The notes under the pieces: generated by a model
What the model was told of the DNA's origin: nothing
The model's input: the letters and a program-made list of their open reading frames with translations, nothing else
Databases searched by the model: none
Position numbers and translations under genes: made by a program
Origin: JAUYIV01 sp035464675
GTDB lineage: Bacteria > Actinomycetota > Acidimicrobiia > Spongiisociales > UBA11373
NCBI GenBank assembly: GCA_035464675.1
Contig: DATHSA010000054.1
Coordinates: 9,779-73,778, forward strand
Length of the DNA stretch: 64,000 bases
Direction: 5' to 3'
In this document: positions 7,265 through 20,481 of the stretch, in pieces
How positions within the stretch are numbered: the stretch's first letter is position 1
Layout of the letters: each line of letters starts with the position of its first letter

Positions 7265-8794
7265 CTACTCCCCGTCCGGCTCGGGCATCTTCGCGCCCGC
7301 GGTGGCGGCGTCCTCGTAGAGCACCACGCCCCGGCCGACGCAGGTCGGGCACACATGGGAGAAGGACTCGAGTAGCCCCTCCGACTCGTTCTTACGGGTC
7401 ATCTCGACGAGTCCGAGATTGGACACCTCGAAGACCTGGGTACGGGTCTTGTCCTTCGCCAGAGACTCGCGCAACTTCCGGAGAACCGCATCCCGGTTCT
7501 TCGAGACCTCCATGTCGATGAAGTCGATCACGATGATCCCACCGATGTCCCGCAACCTCAGCTGGTGGGCGATCTCCTCGGCGGCCTCCAGGTTGTTCTG
7601 GAGCACCGTCTCCTCGAGGTTGGAGTGCCCGACGAACCGGCCCGTGTTGACATCGATCACGGTGAGGGCCTCGGTACGGTCGATCACGACGTGCCCGCCA
7701 GAAGGCAGCCAGACCTTGCGGTCGAGCGCCTTGCGAAGCTGGTCCTCGACGTGGAACCGCTCGAAGATCGGCATCTCCTCGTCGTACAGGGACACCTTCG
7801 CCACCAGGTCGGGGTCGGTCTCCTTCAAGTACGCCACCACCTGCTCGTGAATGCGCGGATCGTCGATGAGCAGGCGGCGGAACTCCTGGGTGAAGTGCTC
7901 GCGAATCACGCGAATCACCATCGGCGGCTCCTCGTAGATGAGCCGGGGTGCGCCGCCCTTGGGGACGGACTCCTCGATGTCGGCCCACACGCCCAACAGT
8001 CTCTCGATGTCCGCTGAGATCTCGTCCTTGTTGGCGCCCTCGGCCGCCGTGCGCAGGATCATGCCGAAATCACCGAGATCCATCTCGCTGGTGATCTGAC
8101 GATGGATCTCCTTGAGCCGGTCGCGCTCGGAGTCGGGGAGCCGGCGGCTGACCGATGGCGATGACACGTTGGGGTCGAGCACCACGAACCTGCCCGAGAG
8201 GCTCACCTCGTTCGTGAGCCGCGCCCCCTTGTGACCCATGGCGTCCTTGACGACCTGAACCAGAACCTCGTCGCCGACCTTCAGGGCCTTCTCGATTCGC
8301 GGACGCCGGCCGTCCTTCCCCAGTTTCAGATCCCCGGCGTATAGAACGCCGTTCTTCGGCTCGCCGAAGTCGATGAATGCGGCCTCCATCCCGGGGAGCA
8401 CGTTGCGGACCTTGCCGACGTAGATGTTGTCGGTCAGCGACGGCCGGTCGGACCGGGCGACGTAATGCTCGACGAGGAGGGCGCCCTCGAGGACCACGAT
8501 CTGGGTCTGGTGAGGGGTACGCCTGACCAGCATCTGCTTTCGGTCGGTGGTCGGCGGCGGGGCGATGATCTCCGGTTCGGGACGCCGCTCGGCGCGTCGG
8601 GACCGTCCCCGGCGTGGTTCGCGCTTCTTGCGTTCCTGACGGCCCCGCTTCGGAGGAGCCTCCGGTGCGACCTCGCGAACGCGCGTGATCTCGACGGTGC
8701 TACCGCCGATTCGACGTGTCGTCTTCTCCTCGACGGCTGTGTCGCCGACCCCGCGCCGGATGACTTCGGCGCGCTTCTTCTTGAACAAACCCAT
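7265..8794 (-). CDS. Ribonuclease E/G family protein
   Basis: Endoribonuclease for rRNA and mRNA processing, 509 residues. A basic N-terminal arm (about 40-75) is followed by an S1-type domain (about 117-200), the 5'-sensor/RNase H-like region, and the DNase I-like catalytic core with metal-binding aspartates in VIDVNTG and IVIDFIDM. Near the C-terminus CPTCVGRG is the zinc-link that joins dimers. It lacks the long C-terminal degradosome scaffold of E. coli RNase E. Start ATG 8794 has AAGGGA upstream. It is probably the first gene of the rng-rplU-rpmA-obgE transcript. Confidence 0.92.
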   Translation of the reverse strand: MGLFKKKRAEVIRRGVGDTAVEEKTTRRIGGSTVEITRVREVAPEAPPKRGRQERKKREPRRGRSRRAERRPEPEIIAPPPTTDRKQMLVRRTPHQTQIVVLEGALLVEHYVARSDRPSLTDNIYVGKVRNVLPGMEAAFIDFGEPKNGVLYAGDLKLGKDGRRPRIEKALKVGDEVLVQVVKDAMGHKGARLTNEVSLSGRFVVLDPNVSSPSVSRRLPDSERDRLKEIHRQITSEMDLGDFGMILRTAAEGANKDEISADIERLLGVWADIEESVPKGGAPRLIYEEPPMVIRVIREHFTQEFRRLLIDDPRIHEQVVAYLKETDPDLVAKVSLYDEEMPIFERFHVEDQLRKALDRKVWLPSGGHVVIDRTEALTVIDVNTGRFVGHSNLEETVLQNNLEAAEEIAHQLRLRDIGGIIVIDFIDMEVSKNRDAVLRKLRESLAKDKTRTQVFEVSNLGLVEMTRKNESEGLLESFSHVCPTCVGRGVVLYEDAATAGAKMPEPDGE

Positions 8795-9082
8795 GAACGA
8801 ATCCCTTCGACGCCCGCGCCTGCGGGCCCTTGATTGAATCGGGCCGTCGGACCGGTGAGACGGCGCCCGCGCGGACCGGCGATGAAGGTCGGTCGCTGTG
8901 GTCGACGGAGACGGACGTCCTCACTGAAATGCTCCGGTCTCGACGGAGGGGGTGGGCGATCCACCAGAGGATCTCGCCCACGGAACCAAACGTTAGCAGG
9001 GGGGTCTGTGATTCCCGGTAGGAGCCTCCCGTCGCCGGCTTGCAGCCACCGACAGGGCCCACGCCCTCCGGATGGAATCGGG

Positions 9083-9110
9083 CTGGTGACTGGAGGCTGG
9101 TGGCTGGTAG
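9083..9110. repeat. 7-bp tandem repeat array (CTGGTGA family, 4 copies)
   Basis: CTGGTGA, CTGGAGG, CTGGTGG, CTGGTAG. The last unit supplies the first bases of the tdk -10 box. Confidence 0.75.
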
Positions 9111-9113
9111 CTT
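9108..9113 (+). promoter_or_regulatory. -10 box TAGCTT for tdk
   Basis: TAGCTT ends 8 nt before the ATG at 9122, with no Shine-Dalgarno, so a leaderless mRNA is likely. Confidence 0.5.
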
Positions 9114-9121
9114 CTTGGCAC

Positions 9122-9724
9122 ATGGACCGCAGAGACGATCGGGGCTGGGTGGAGGTGATCTGCGGCCCCATGTTCTCGGGCAAGAGCGAGGAGCTGATCC
9201 GGAGGATCACCCGCTACAACATCGCTCGGGTCCCGACACAGACCTTCAAGCCGGCCATCGACGACCGCTACGCCACCGACTCGGTCGTCTCGCACTCCTC
9301 GCTCACCACGGCCGCCGAACCCGTCGCCGACAGCACCGAACTGCTCAACCGCGTCAGAGAGTCGACAGTCGTCGTCGGAATCGATGAGGCGCAGTTCTTC
9401 GACGACGGCCTCGTGGACGTGGTCGCCCAGCTCGCCGACGCCGGTAAGAAGGTGATCGTGGCCGGCCTCGACCTCGACTATCTGGGGCGCGCCTTCGAGC
9501 CCATTCCGACACTCATGACTCGGGCCGAGTACGTCACCAAGAGCCTCGCCGTCTGCCACCGATGCGGAGGCGCCGGCATGTTCACACAGCGCGTGATCGC
9601 CTCCGACGAACTGGTCGTGCTCGGGGCCGAGGGCGCATACGAGGCCCGCTGCCGCCGCTGCTACGACCCCGGGGAGGGCCAGCAGGAGCGCCTCGAGATC
9701 GAGTCGGAGACCGCGCCAGGATGA
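9122..9724 (+). CDS. tdk: Thymidine kinase
   Basis: Type II thymidine kinase of 200 residues, making dTMP from thymidine in salvage. P-loop GPMFSGKSEEL (about residue 15), the GIDEAQFF motif with the catalytic Glu, the AGLDLDYLG lasso region, and a C-terminal zinc site (CHRCGGAG plus CRRCYDPG) are all present. The ATG at 9122 fits the family and the leaderless -10 box; the same frame is open upstream but has no conserved sequence. It overlaps the next gene by ATGA. Confidence 0.95.
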   Translation: MDRRDDRGWVEVICGPMFSGKSEELIRRITRYNIARVPTQTFKPAIDDRYATDSVVSHSSLTTAAEPVADSTELLNRVRESTVVVGIDEAQFFDDGLVDVVAQLADAGKKVIVAGLDLDYLGRAFEPIPTLMTRAEYVTKSLAVCHRCGGAGMFTQRVIASDELVVLGAEGAYEARCRRCYDPGEGQQERLEIESETAPG

Positions 9725-10122
9725 CGCCGGGGGCGCCCGACGGCGACGACGCACCCGAGGCGCCGGCCTTCGGCGAGTCGTTCGCCCGGAGGGCTCTTCA
9801 TTGGGATGCGGCGTACTCCGTGGCCGTCGGCCTCGCCATCGCGGCGTTCGCCAGCTCCATCGAGCAGCACCTCGACGTGTCGGCGTGGGTGGTGGCGACG
9901 ACGGGCACCGGCGCCGTCGCCTGGGCCGGCGTGCTGGCCTGGCTGGCGCGTCGTCCCGAATGGCGGCAGTCGGCGGGCATCGCCGCAGTGGTGAACGGAG
10001 TGTTCGCCCTGGCGGTCACGCGATGGGCGGTGTCCCTTGGCGGGTCGAGCGGGGTGATCCTCGGACTGCTGGCGCTCCAGGTGGCCGGATTCGCCGTCGC
10101 TCAGGGAGCGAGCGCCAGGTAG
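9721..10122 (+). CDS. Small integral membrane protein, unknown function
   Basis: 133 residues with an acidic cytosolic N-terminus (about 1-25) and four predicted membrane segments (about 31-47, 52-70, 83-101, 106-126), ending in a short tail. I recognise no family. It is translationally coupled to tdk by ATGA overlap. It ends 28 bp from the convergent rodA stop. Confidence 0.7.
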   Translation: MTPGAPDGDDAPEAPAFGESFARRALHWDAAYSVAVGLAIAAFASSIEQHLDVSAWVVATTGTGAVAWAGVLAWLARRPEWRQSAGIAAVVNGVFALAVTRWAVSLGGSSGVILGLLALQVAGFAVAQGASAR

Positions 10123-10150
10123 TGGGTGCTGCACCTCGTGAACGCAGCCA

Positions 10151-11299
10151 CTAGACCTTCGGGACCGGGCTCCTGGTCATCCAGATCGAATTGACGATCC
10201 CGACGCTGACGGCCATTGCCAGGTAGAAGGATCCGCCGAACGAGAGGAACGGCAACGGCAACCCGGTCACCGGCAGGAGTCCCACCGTCATGCCGACGTT
10301 CACGAACACGTGAAAGCCGAACATCGCCGCGATTCCGGTGGCGGCAAGCTGGCCGAACCGGTCGCGAGCTGCGGCGGCGATCATCAACATCCGCCAGATC
10401 ATCACCGCGTAGAGCGCCAGGACCAGGGTGCCGCCGACGAACCCCAGCTGCTCGGCCACCGCAGTGAAGATGAAGTCGGTCGTCTGCGACGGCACGAACG
10501 CCAGATTCGTCTGGCTCCCCTCGAAGAGGCCCTGACCGAACAGGCCGCCGCTCCCGATGGCGATCTGGCTCTGGTTCTGGTTGTAGTTGATCTCCAGGGT
10601 CTGCTCGCCGGGGCTGAGAAAGCCCTGCAACCGCTCGAGCTGATACTCCTTCAACAGATCGAGCTCCACGGCGACCACCAGGAGAGCGATGCTCAAGACG
10701 ATCAACATGACCAGCTGGCGCACCGTTGTCCCCGCCACGAACAGCATCACCAAGGTCACGAACCCGAACACCAGCATCGTCCCCAGGTCGGGCTGCAGGA
10801 AGATCAGCACCGCCGGGAATCCCACCAACGCCCCCACCTTGAGGAGGCGCGACCACTTCATGTTTCCCTCCTCGACCGGAGCGAGTAAGAGGGCAAGGGC
10901 GAGAATCACCGCCACTTTCGCCACCTCGGACGGCTGGAGATCGAACAGGCCGAACGAGATCCACCGCTGGGCGCCCTGACGAAGGACACCGATCGGGCTG
11001 AGGACCGCGAAGAGGACCAGAAAGGCCCCGGCATAGAGGAAGGGGGCGAGAAGCTTCCAGTAGCGGTCCGAGATGATCGAAGAGACCAACAACAGCGCCG
11101 CGCCGATCCCCACGAACAGGGCCTGACGCACCATCTGGGAACTGCGACTGATGCCGGCTGCCTCGAGCCGCGGCGCCGAGGCGCTCAAGATCATGATCAA
11201 GCCGAGCGCGGAGAGCGCCGCGGTGATCCCGATCAACACGAAGTCGGGCCGGGTCCTCGTCGGCCGGGGCCGCAGATCGACGGCAGAGATGCTGCTCAT
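10151..11299 (-). CDS. rodA: Peptidoglycan glycosyltransferase RodA (SEDS family)
   Basis: Polymerises lipid II in side-wall elongation with PBP2. 382 residues, about ten membrane segments, and SEDS signatures including the GSGGLFGQGLFEGSQT loop, the DFIFTAVAEQLGFVGG segment and the late PFLSFGGS motif. It overlaps pbp2 by ATGA (11296-11299) and is the last gene of mreB-mreC-mreD-pbp2-rodA. Confidence 0.95.
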   Translation of the reverse strand: MSSISAVDLRPRPTRTRPDFVLIGITAALSALGLIMILSASAPRLEAAGISRSSQMVRQALFVGIGAALLLVSSIISDRYWKLLAPFLYAGAFLVLFAVLSPIGVLRQGAQRWISFGLFDLQPSEVAKVAVILALALLLAPVEEGNMKWSRLLKVGALVGFPAVLIFLQPDLGTMLVFGFVTLVMLFVAGTTVRQLVMLIVLSIALLVVAVELDLLKEYQLERLQGFLSPGEQTLEINYNQNQSQIAIGSGGLFGQGLFEGSQTNLAFVPSQTTDFIFTAVAEQLGFVGGTLVLALYAVMIWRMLMIAAAARDRFGQLAATGIAAMFGFHVFVNVGMTVGLLPVTGLPLPFLSFGGSFYLAMAVSVGIVNSIWMTRSPVPKV

Positions 11300-13290
11300 C
11301 GCTCGGTGTCGTCCCCGGCCCGCAGGGCCTCTGGATCCTCACCGAGCAGATACTGGAGGATCCGCCGGGCCGCAGGCGCCGCCACCTGACCGCCGGAACC
11401 ACCCTGGTCGATGACCACCGCGACGATGAACTGCGGATCGCTCAGCGGAGCCCCTCCCACGAACCACGCGGTGTCGACATCCTCCACGTCGCCCTCCTCG
11501 GTGGCCTGAAGGATCTCGGCGGTCCCGGTCTTGCCACCCACCTCCTGGAAGCTGGCGCATTGCGAATTCGGCACGTTCTGCCCGCAGAAGCGCTCGAACG
11601 CTCGACGCGCGGTGCCATCGCCGCTGAAAGGGTCATCGAGGTTTCGCACCGCGGACACCACACCATGGAGATCTCGCTTGAGGGCGTCGACGGTCTCGGG
11701 ATCGATCGCGACCGTGCGGGCCGCGCTGGGGAGGTTGGTGAAGATCACGTTGTTCTCCGAGTCCACGACCTCGGACACCACCCGGGGCTCCCACACCGTC
11801 CCTCCGTTGAGGATGGCCGCGTACGCCACCGCCATCTGCAGGGGTGTGACGATGAGAGCGCCCTGACCCGTCGCGATGTTCATCAGGTCTCCGCCCGCCC
11901 AGCCACCCTCGGCGCGGACGAGCGGAGATCCCGCCTGCTGCTTCTCCTGGAACCACTCGCGGTCCGGCACCAGGCCGGTCGCCTCGAAGGGCAAGTCGAT
12001 CCCGGTGCGGGACCCGAAGCCGAGCCGGCGCGCCCAGTCCTGGAGCAGGTTCTCGGACCATTCGATGTCGCGTTGCTGCCAGATGGCGAGGGCGATCGAC
12101 CAGTAGTACGTGTTGACCGACTCGACGAGCGACTTCGACAGATCCACGAACCCGTGGCCGCCCTCCCTCCAGTCGCGCAGCGGAGGCGTGTTCGTGAAGA
12201 GCAGTTCCCCGTCGCTGAAGAACGCGTACGGATTGCGCTCCTGGTCGATAATGTCCCGGTACTCCTCCTCGACGACCGGCGAGATGCCCTCCTCCAGCGC
12301 CAGGGTGTAGACGATCGGCTTGAACGACGATCCCGGCGGATAGTTGCCCTGGATGGCGAAGTTGTTGAGGACCCCGTTCCGGTCGAACGTCTCCCATTCG
12401 GTGGTGGTGATCCGCCCGTCGGCGAAGACCGTCGGGTCGAATGCCGGCACCGATGCCATGGCGAGCACGGAACCATCGCGGGGGTCGATGACGACCGCCG
12501 CAGCCCTCAAGACATCGGTCTCGCCCGACACCGCCGCCAGCGACATCGCCTTCTCCAGGGTGTCCTCGACGAACCGCTGGAGGTCGAGGTCGATCGTGGT
12601 CACGACGCTCCCACCAGGGCGAGGCGCGGTCTCGTCGATCACACCGAGGATCTCACCACGAGCGTTGATGCTGTAGGTGATCCGCCCCGGAGTCCCGCGA
12701 AGCAGGCGGTCGTAGGACCGCTCGACTCCGAACTTGCCGACTCTGTCGTTTGGGTCGATGCCCTGCCTACCGAGGTCCTCGGGGCCCGGAGCGCCGATGT
12801 AGCCGATGATGTGGGCGGCGGTGTGGCCCAGGGGATAGACCCGCACCGGAACCGGCTCGATGGCCACCCCCGGGAACCGCTCGATGTTCTCGAGCACGAA
12901 CACCGCCATCGACTGGCTGATCGGATCACCGATCGAGAACCGGGTGCCGGAGCCCTGATCGATGAACTCCTGACGGATGTCGGAGGCGCGGATGCCGAGA
13001 AGCGCCGAGAGGTTCTGGATCAGGCCCTCCTCTCGATCGAGCGGGACGAGCTTGCGGTCGACCATCACTCGCAGGCTGGGGACCGTGCCCGCCATGATCT
13101 CGGTCCCATCGCGATCGAAGATGTCGCCCCTCGGTGCCTCGATCGAGACGACGGTGATGCGCTGGCTGGCAGCCACCTCGAGCGAGTCCTCCAGGTCGGT
13201 CACCTGGAGGAACCACATGCGCAGCACCAGCATCACGAAGAGGGCGGCGATCATGATGCCGACCGTGGCGATGCGCCAGCCGGGCTTCAT
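11296..13290 (-). CDS. mrdA: Penicillin-binding protein 2 (elongasome transpeptidase)
   Basis: Class B PBP cross-linking side-wall peptidoglycan. 664 residues: one N-terminal membrane anchor (about 5-26), a pedestal domain, then the transpeptidase domain with SxxK in PGSSFKP, SxN in VESVNTY and KTG in GGKTGTAE. The ATG at 13290 begins MKPGWR directly before the anchor and overlaps mreD by ATGA. An in-frame start at 13335 would add residues unlike the family. Confidence 0.95.
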   Translation of the reverse strand: MKPGWRIATVGIMIAALFVMLVLRMWFLQVTDLEDSLEVAASQRITVVSIEAPRGDIFDRDGTEIMAGTVPSLRVMVDRKLVPLDREEGLIQNLSALLGIRASDIRQEFIDQGSGTRFSIGDPISQSMAVFVLENIERFPGVAIEPVPVRVYPLGHTAAHIIGYIGAPGPEDLGRQGIDPNDRVGKFGVERSYDRLLRGTPGRITYSINARGEILGVIDETAPRPGGSVVTTIDLDLQRFVEDTLEKAMSLAAVSGETDVLRAAAVVIDPRDGSVLAMASVPAFDPTVFADGRITTTEWETFDRNGVLNNFAIQGNYPPGSSFKPIVYTLALEEGISPVVEEEYRDIIDQERNPYAFFSDGELLFTNTPPLRDWREGGHGFVDLSKSLVESVNTYYWSIALAIWQQRDIEWSENLLQDWARRLGFGSRTGIDLPFEATGLVPDREWFQEKQQAGSPLVRAEGGWAGGDLMNIATGQGALIVTPLQMAVAYAAILNGGTVWEPRVVSEVVDSENNVIFTNLPSAARTVAIDPETVDALKRDLHGVVSAVRNLDDPFSGDGTARRAFERFCGQNVPNSQCASFQEVGGKTGTAEILQATEEGDVEDVDTAWFVGGAPLSDPQFIVAVVIDQGGSGGQVAAPAARRILQYLLGEDPEALRAGDDTER

Positions 13291-13799
13291 AGCCGGAAGG
13301 CCGCGGTGCGGCGGCGGGCGGCACCCAACGTCCATGTGATGAACGGAAGGATCAGGCCCGACAGCAGGACGTTGTACGCGGAGGGGAGCATGATCTTCCT
13401 CACGATCCCTGCATCGGCGAGGGTCTTCTGGCCGAAGATCGTACCGAGGACCGCGAACAGTGCGAGTGCGCCCGCGGTGACCCCGAACACGAATGGGCCC
13501 AGGAGGCTGAAGTCGTCCTCGAGGCGGTCACTGAACCTCACGACGAAGAATGCCGTGGTCGTCGACACCAGCGCCCAGAGCCCCAGGGGCGAGTCGGCGA
13601 GCAGGTCGAGGATGAACCCGGCGACGAAGCCGACGCCGAGCGCATAGTCGGGAGGCAGGTGGCGGGCGTAGGCGATGACCACCAGTATCACCAGCGCCGG
13701 AGCCGCCCCGAAGGGGCGAATCCTGGCGAACAGGGTGGTCTGGAGGGCGACCGCGATCACCACGATCACGAGCGCGAGTGCGAGTCGGCGCGCCTTCAC
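13287..13799 (-). CDS. mreD: Rod shape-determining protein MreD
   Basis: 170 residues, five or so membrane segments, with the typical position between mreC and pbp2. It starts at GTG 13799, which overlaps the mreC stop as GTGA, and ends in an ATGA overlap with pbp2. MreD sequences diverge widely, so the assignment rests on topology, length and gene order. Confidence 0.88.
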   Translation of the reverse strand: MKARRLALALVIVVIAVALQTTLFARIRPFGAAPALVILVVIAYARHLPPDYALGVGFVAGFILDLLADSPLGLWALVSTTTAFFVVRFSDRLEDDFSLLGPFVFGVTAGALALFAVLGTIFGQKTLADAGIVRKIMLPSAYNVLLSGLILPFITWTLGAARRRTAAFRL

Positions 13800-14770
13800 G
13801 GTGACGACCCGGGGACGGTCGTGGTCGTCGTCGAGGTCGTGGTCGACGTGGTCGGAGGCGCCTCCTCCCCCTCACCCTCGGCCGGGCCTCCGGGGTCGGC
13901 AGGGGCGGTCGGGAGCCGCTCGAGCTCCTCCAGATCGTCGACGCCCGCCTCGTCGCGGGTGAAGATCAGCACCTTGACGAAGTCGACCCGGGTGACACCG
14001 GCGACCGGTTCTGCCTCGGTCACAAGTGAGAACTGCACCTCGGAGCGTGCCGCCCGGGTCACCCGGGCCACCGCGATCCCCGCCGGGAACCGGCCGTCGG
14101 CAGTGACCAGGAGATCGCCCTCGACGACGGCGGTGTTGGTGCCGAACAACTCGAGCCGCATCGCACCCGACCCCCGCCCGGTGAGCACGCCGGTCTCCCC
14201 TGTGCGCTCGACGCGGACCGCGATGCGCATCGTCGGATCGGTGATGAGTCGAATCCGTGCCACCGAGCCCGTGACCGCGACGACCCTTCCAATCAGGCCT
14301 GCCTCGTCGACGACGGGCATGTCGAGTCCCACGCCGTCGTCACTCCCCTTGTCGATGACCCGGACATGATCGAACTCGGACACCCCCACGGCGAGGACCT
14401 GAGCCGCGATCGAGTCGAGGTCCTGCGGCGGTTGGATCCCCAGCAGGGCCTCCAACTCGCCCACCCTCACCTGGAGGCTCTCGGTCTCCTGGAGCTCTCG
14501 CTCCAACTCGGCGACTCGTTCGCGAAGCTGCAGGTTCTCCTGGCGGAGGCTGAACATGTCCGAGATGTTCTCGAAGAAATCCGCCACCGGCCGGGTGACC
14601 GTGGCGACGGCTCGCTGCACGGGGGCGAAGGCCGCCTGGGTCCCATCACGGAGCGTCGAACCGAGACCCTCCCCCGAGCCGCGAAGGTCGATGGTCATGA
14701 GCGCGAGGCACAGGACGATCAGCCCGATGAAGATCCCGGTGGTCCGGTCGACGCTGCCTGGCCGCCACAT
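13796..14770 (-). CDS. mreC: Rod shape-determining protein MreC with a Thr-rich tail
   Basis: 324 residues. N-terminal membrane anchor (about 10-28), a coiled coil (about 62-100), and the periplasmic beta-barrel domain (about 105-275) that activates PBP2. After the conserved domain an acidic, Pro-rich segment ends in a run of threonines and serines (about 300-320), like the linkers of the lipoproteins in this window. That tail is not part of usual MreC. The stop overlaps the mreD GTG. Confidence 0.93.
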   Translation of the reverse strand: MWRPGSVDRTTGIFIGLIVLCLALMTIDLRGSGEGLGSTLRDGTQAAFAPVQRAVATVTRPVADFFENISDMFSLRQENLQLRERVAELERELQETESLQVRVGELEALLGIQPPQDLDSIAAQVLAVGVSEFDHVRVIDKGSDDGVGLDMPVVDEAGLIGRVVAVTGSVARIRLITDPTMRIAVRVERTGETGVLTGRGSGAMRLELFGTNTAVVEGDLLVTADGRFPAGIAVARVTRAARSEVQFSLVTEAEPVAGVTRVDFVKVLIFTRDEAGVDDLEELERLPTAPADPGGPAEGEGEEAPPTTSTTTSTTTTTVPGSSP

Positions 14771-14783
14771 CGTGGCGCGGCCG

Positions 14784-15818
<1,035 letters not shown>

Positions 15819-16009
15819 ATCCGCCCCTGTTGGAGTGCGGGGAGTGTACCCCGGCGATGAATTTGAGCACGCGAGAACCGATCCGACAGGGTCGTTGTGC
15901 CCGAGAAGAGCCCCTGGCCACCAGCAAGAAGGCCCTCCGCCATCCGCCTTCGGCAAGACGCGTGCCGGGTGAAATCCCGAGAGAATCCTCGCGAGAGGAG
16001 CCTTCTCCT

Positions 16010-16037
16010 GCGGAGGGCGGAGGGCGGACGGCGGTCG
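16010..16037. repeat. 7-bp tandem repeat array (GCGGAGG family, 4 copies)
   Basis: GCGGAGG, GCGGAGG, GCGGACG, GCGGTCG, ending 8 nt past the ndk stop codon in the region between ndk and mreB. Confidence 0.75.
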
Positions 16038-16045
16038 GCGGCCTG

Positions 16046-16444
16046 CTACTCGAAGAAGATCTCCAGCTCGCGCTCGGCACTCTCTGGCGAGTCGGAACCG
16101 TGGACGATGTTCTCGGTGATGATCGTCCCGAGATCCCCGCGGATCGTCCCCGGGGCGGCGTCGAGGGGGTTGGTGGCGCCCATGAGGCCCCGGGCCACTG
16201 CCACCGCCGACGGGCCGGACCACTCCATGGCCACGACCGGGCCGCTTGTGATGAAGGACACCAGATCGTCGAAGAACGGCTTGTCGACGTGCTCCGCATA
16301 GTGGCGCCGCGCCATCTCCTCGGGGATGGTGAGCATGCGGAGGCGCTCCAGGATGAGTCCCTTGCGCTCGAACCTCGTCATGACCTCTCCGACGAGCCCG
16401 CGCCGAACACCATCCGGCTTGACCATGACAAACGTGCGTTCCAT
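16046..16444 (-). CDS. ndk: Nucleoside diphosphate kinase
   Basis: 132 residues, from the MERTFVMVKPDGVRRGLVG start to the phosphorylated-histidine motif NIVHGSDS. It equalises NTP/NDP pools. TACCAT lies 10 nt before the ATG at 16444, near the leaderless spacing. Family length is about 135-150, so it is complete. Confidence 0.96.
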   Translation of the reverse strand: MERTFVMVKPDGVRRGLVGEVMTRFERKGLILERLRMLTIPEEMARRHYAEHVDKPFFDDLVSFITSGPVVAMEWSGPSAVAVARGLMGATNPLDAAPGTIRGDLGTIITENIVHGSDSPESAERELEIFFE

Positions 16445-16467
16445 GTGGAGGCGGATGGTACAGAATC

Positions 16468-16495
16468 GTTGCCCGTTCCCCGTTCCCCGTTGCCC
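16468..16495. repeat. 7-bp tandem repeat array (GTTGCCC/GTTCCCC, 4 copies)
   Basis: GTTGCCC, GTTCCCC, GTTCCCC, GTTGCCC between folC and ndk. A complementary GACGGGCAACGG at 16513-16525 could pair with it to form a hairpin just past the folC stop. Confidence 0.8.
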
Positions 16496-16532
16496 GGGCG
16501 GAGAGAACGCGGGTGACGGGCAACGGTCGCCG

Positions 16533-17815
16533 TCAGGCGACCCCCAGCGCCTTCCTCGCCTCGGCGACGACGTAGATCGAGCCGGTGATCAGGATCGGAT
16601 CGCCGGTGGCCATCGCCTCGGCCACGGCGGCGGCCACCGAGGCGTGGGCGGTGGCATCGACGCCGAGACGCTCCCGGGCGAGGGACGCCATGGTCTCGGC
16701 CTCGAGCGCCCGCGGGCTGTCGGCTGCCGCCGAGTGGACCTCCTGCACCAGCCCGTCGAGATGTCGAAGCATCGCCGGGACGTCTTTGTCCGCCATCGCG
16801 CCGACCACTGCGACCCAACGGATATCCGGGAACTCCTCGCGCAGTGCCGTCGCCAGGGCGTGCATCCCCTGGGGGTTGTGGGCCCCGTCGGTGAGGATCA
16901 GCGGGTCACCCGCCACGAGCTCCATCCGCCCTGGAGAGGTCACGGTGGCCGCGGCCTCGCGTACCCCCGCCTCGTCGAGCGCACGATCGAACAGGGCCTC
17001 GACTGCTGCCACCGCGGTGGCGAAGTTGGTGACCTGATGCCTGCCCCGGAGACCCAGCCTCACGTCCTCGTAGGCCCCGAAGACGCCCTCCAGGTCGAAT
17101 GCCCATCCGCCTTCCGTCCGCCCGGGGTCGACGATGCGGTAGTCCTCCCCCAGCCTCAGCCACCGGGCGTTCTGCTCTCTGACACGGGTTTCGGCGACCT
17201 CGAGCGCCTCCGGATCCAGGTCCCCGGTGACCAGGACCCCCTGGTCGTCGAGAATCGCCAGCTTCTCGGCCGCGATCTCGGGGATGGTGTCGCCCAGATA
17301 GGCGGTGTGCTCCAGGCCGATGGTGGTGATCACCGCCACCGTCGACGTGGCGGCGTTGGTGGCGTCGAGCCTGCCACCCAATCCGGTCTCCACCACACCG
17401 ACGTCGACCGCTCGCTCGGCGAACCATGCGAAGGCCAGCGCCGCTGTGAGTTCGAAGTACGTCACGAGATCCCCGGTCCGTTCCTCGTAGAGGTCCACGA
17501 TCGGGGCGATGTCGGCGACGGCCTCGGCGAACTCGCCCGGGGTCATGGGGAACCCGTTCAGGTGATAGCGCTGCTCCACGGCGTCCAGGTGGGGTGACGT
17601 GAACAAGCCGGCTCCGAGACCATGCGCCGCGACAAGGGTCATGATCATTCGCGCGGTCGACGTCTTCCCGTTGGATCCGGCTATGTGAATGATCGGATAC
17701 GCCTCGTCCGGCCGGGCCAATATGTCGAGCAGGCCCGTGATCCGGTCCAGCCCGGGTTTGACCCCGCGCCCGATGTGGGAGTCCAGGTAGGCGACGGCGG
17801 CTTCGTAGTCCGTGA

Positions 17816-17819
<4 letters not shown>
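16533..17819 (-). CDS. folC: Folylpolyglutamate synthase/dihydrofolate synthase FolC, apparent non-canonical start
   Basis: Adds glutamates to folates. P-loop IAGSNGKTSTARM, the catalytic-domain motif GLGGRLDATNAA, and the C-terminal domain with LTDGAHNPQGMHAL are present. The family N-terminus (DYEAAVAYLDSHIGRG, then LDRITGLLDIL) is encoded upstream of the first canonical start, a TTG at 17720. Back to the in-frame stop at 17904 there is no ATG, GTG or TTG. I place the start at an ATA (17819) that overlaps the valS TAG as ATAG, mirroring the ATGA couplings here. This gives 428 residues, normal for FolC. Confidence 0.8.
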
Positions 17820-20407
<2,588 letters not shown>

Positions 20408-20468
20408 CAGCGCTCGTCATCATCGTGGAGCGAGTGTAGAGCACGCGGGCGCCAGACGCAGTCGGCTC

Positions 20469-20474
20469 TACCCT
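20469..20474 (+). promoter_or_regulatory. -10 box TACCCT for the YibE/F-like gene
   Basis: Ends 7 nt before the ATG at 20482; leaderless spacing. Confidence 0.5.
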
Positions 20475-20481
20475 GCACCGG

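Larger units (their letters stand above)
8795..9121. other. 327-bp intergenic region between divergent RNase E/G and tdk
   Basis: No plausible gene is seen. It should hold the 5' leader of the RNase E/G operon and the tdk promoter. Several GC-rich short inverted repeats near 8808-8870 could form a structured leader, as expected if the RNase regulates its own mRNA, but I cannot assign a known element. Confidence 0.4.

Noticed and set aside
11560..13647. Long plus-strand open frame of 695 codons
   Set aside because: It is the antisense shadow of pbp2 in GC-rich DNA. It lacks recognisable motifs, and pbp2 has all of its own.
20408..20481. T-box leader for valS
   Set aside because: Only 74 bp separate the divergent genes; too short and no T-box sequence seen.
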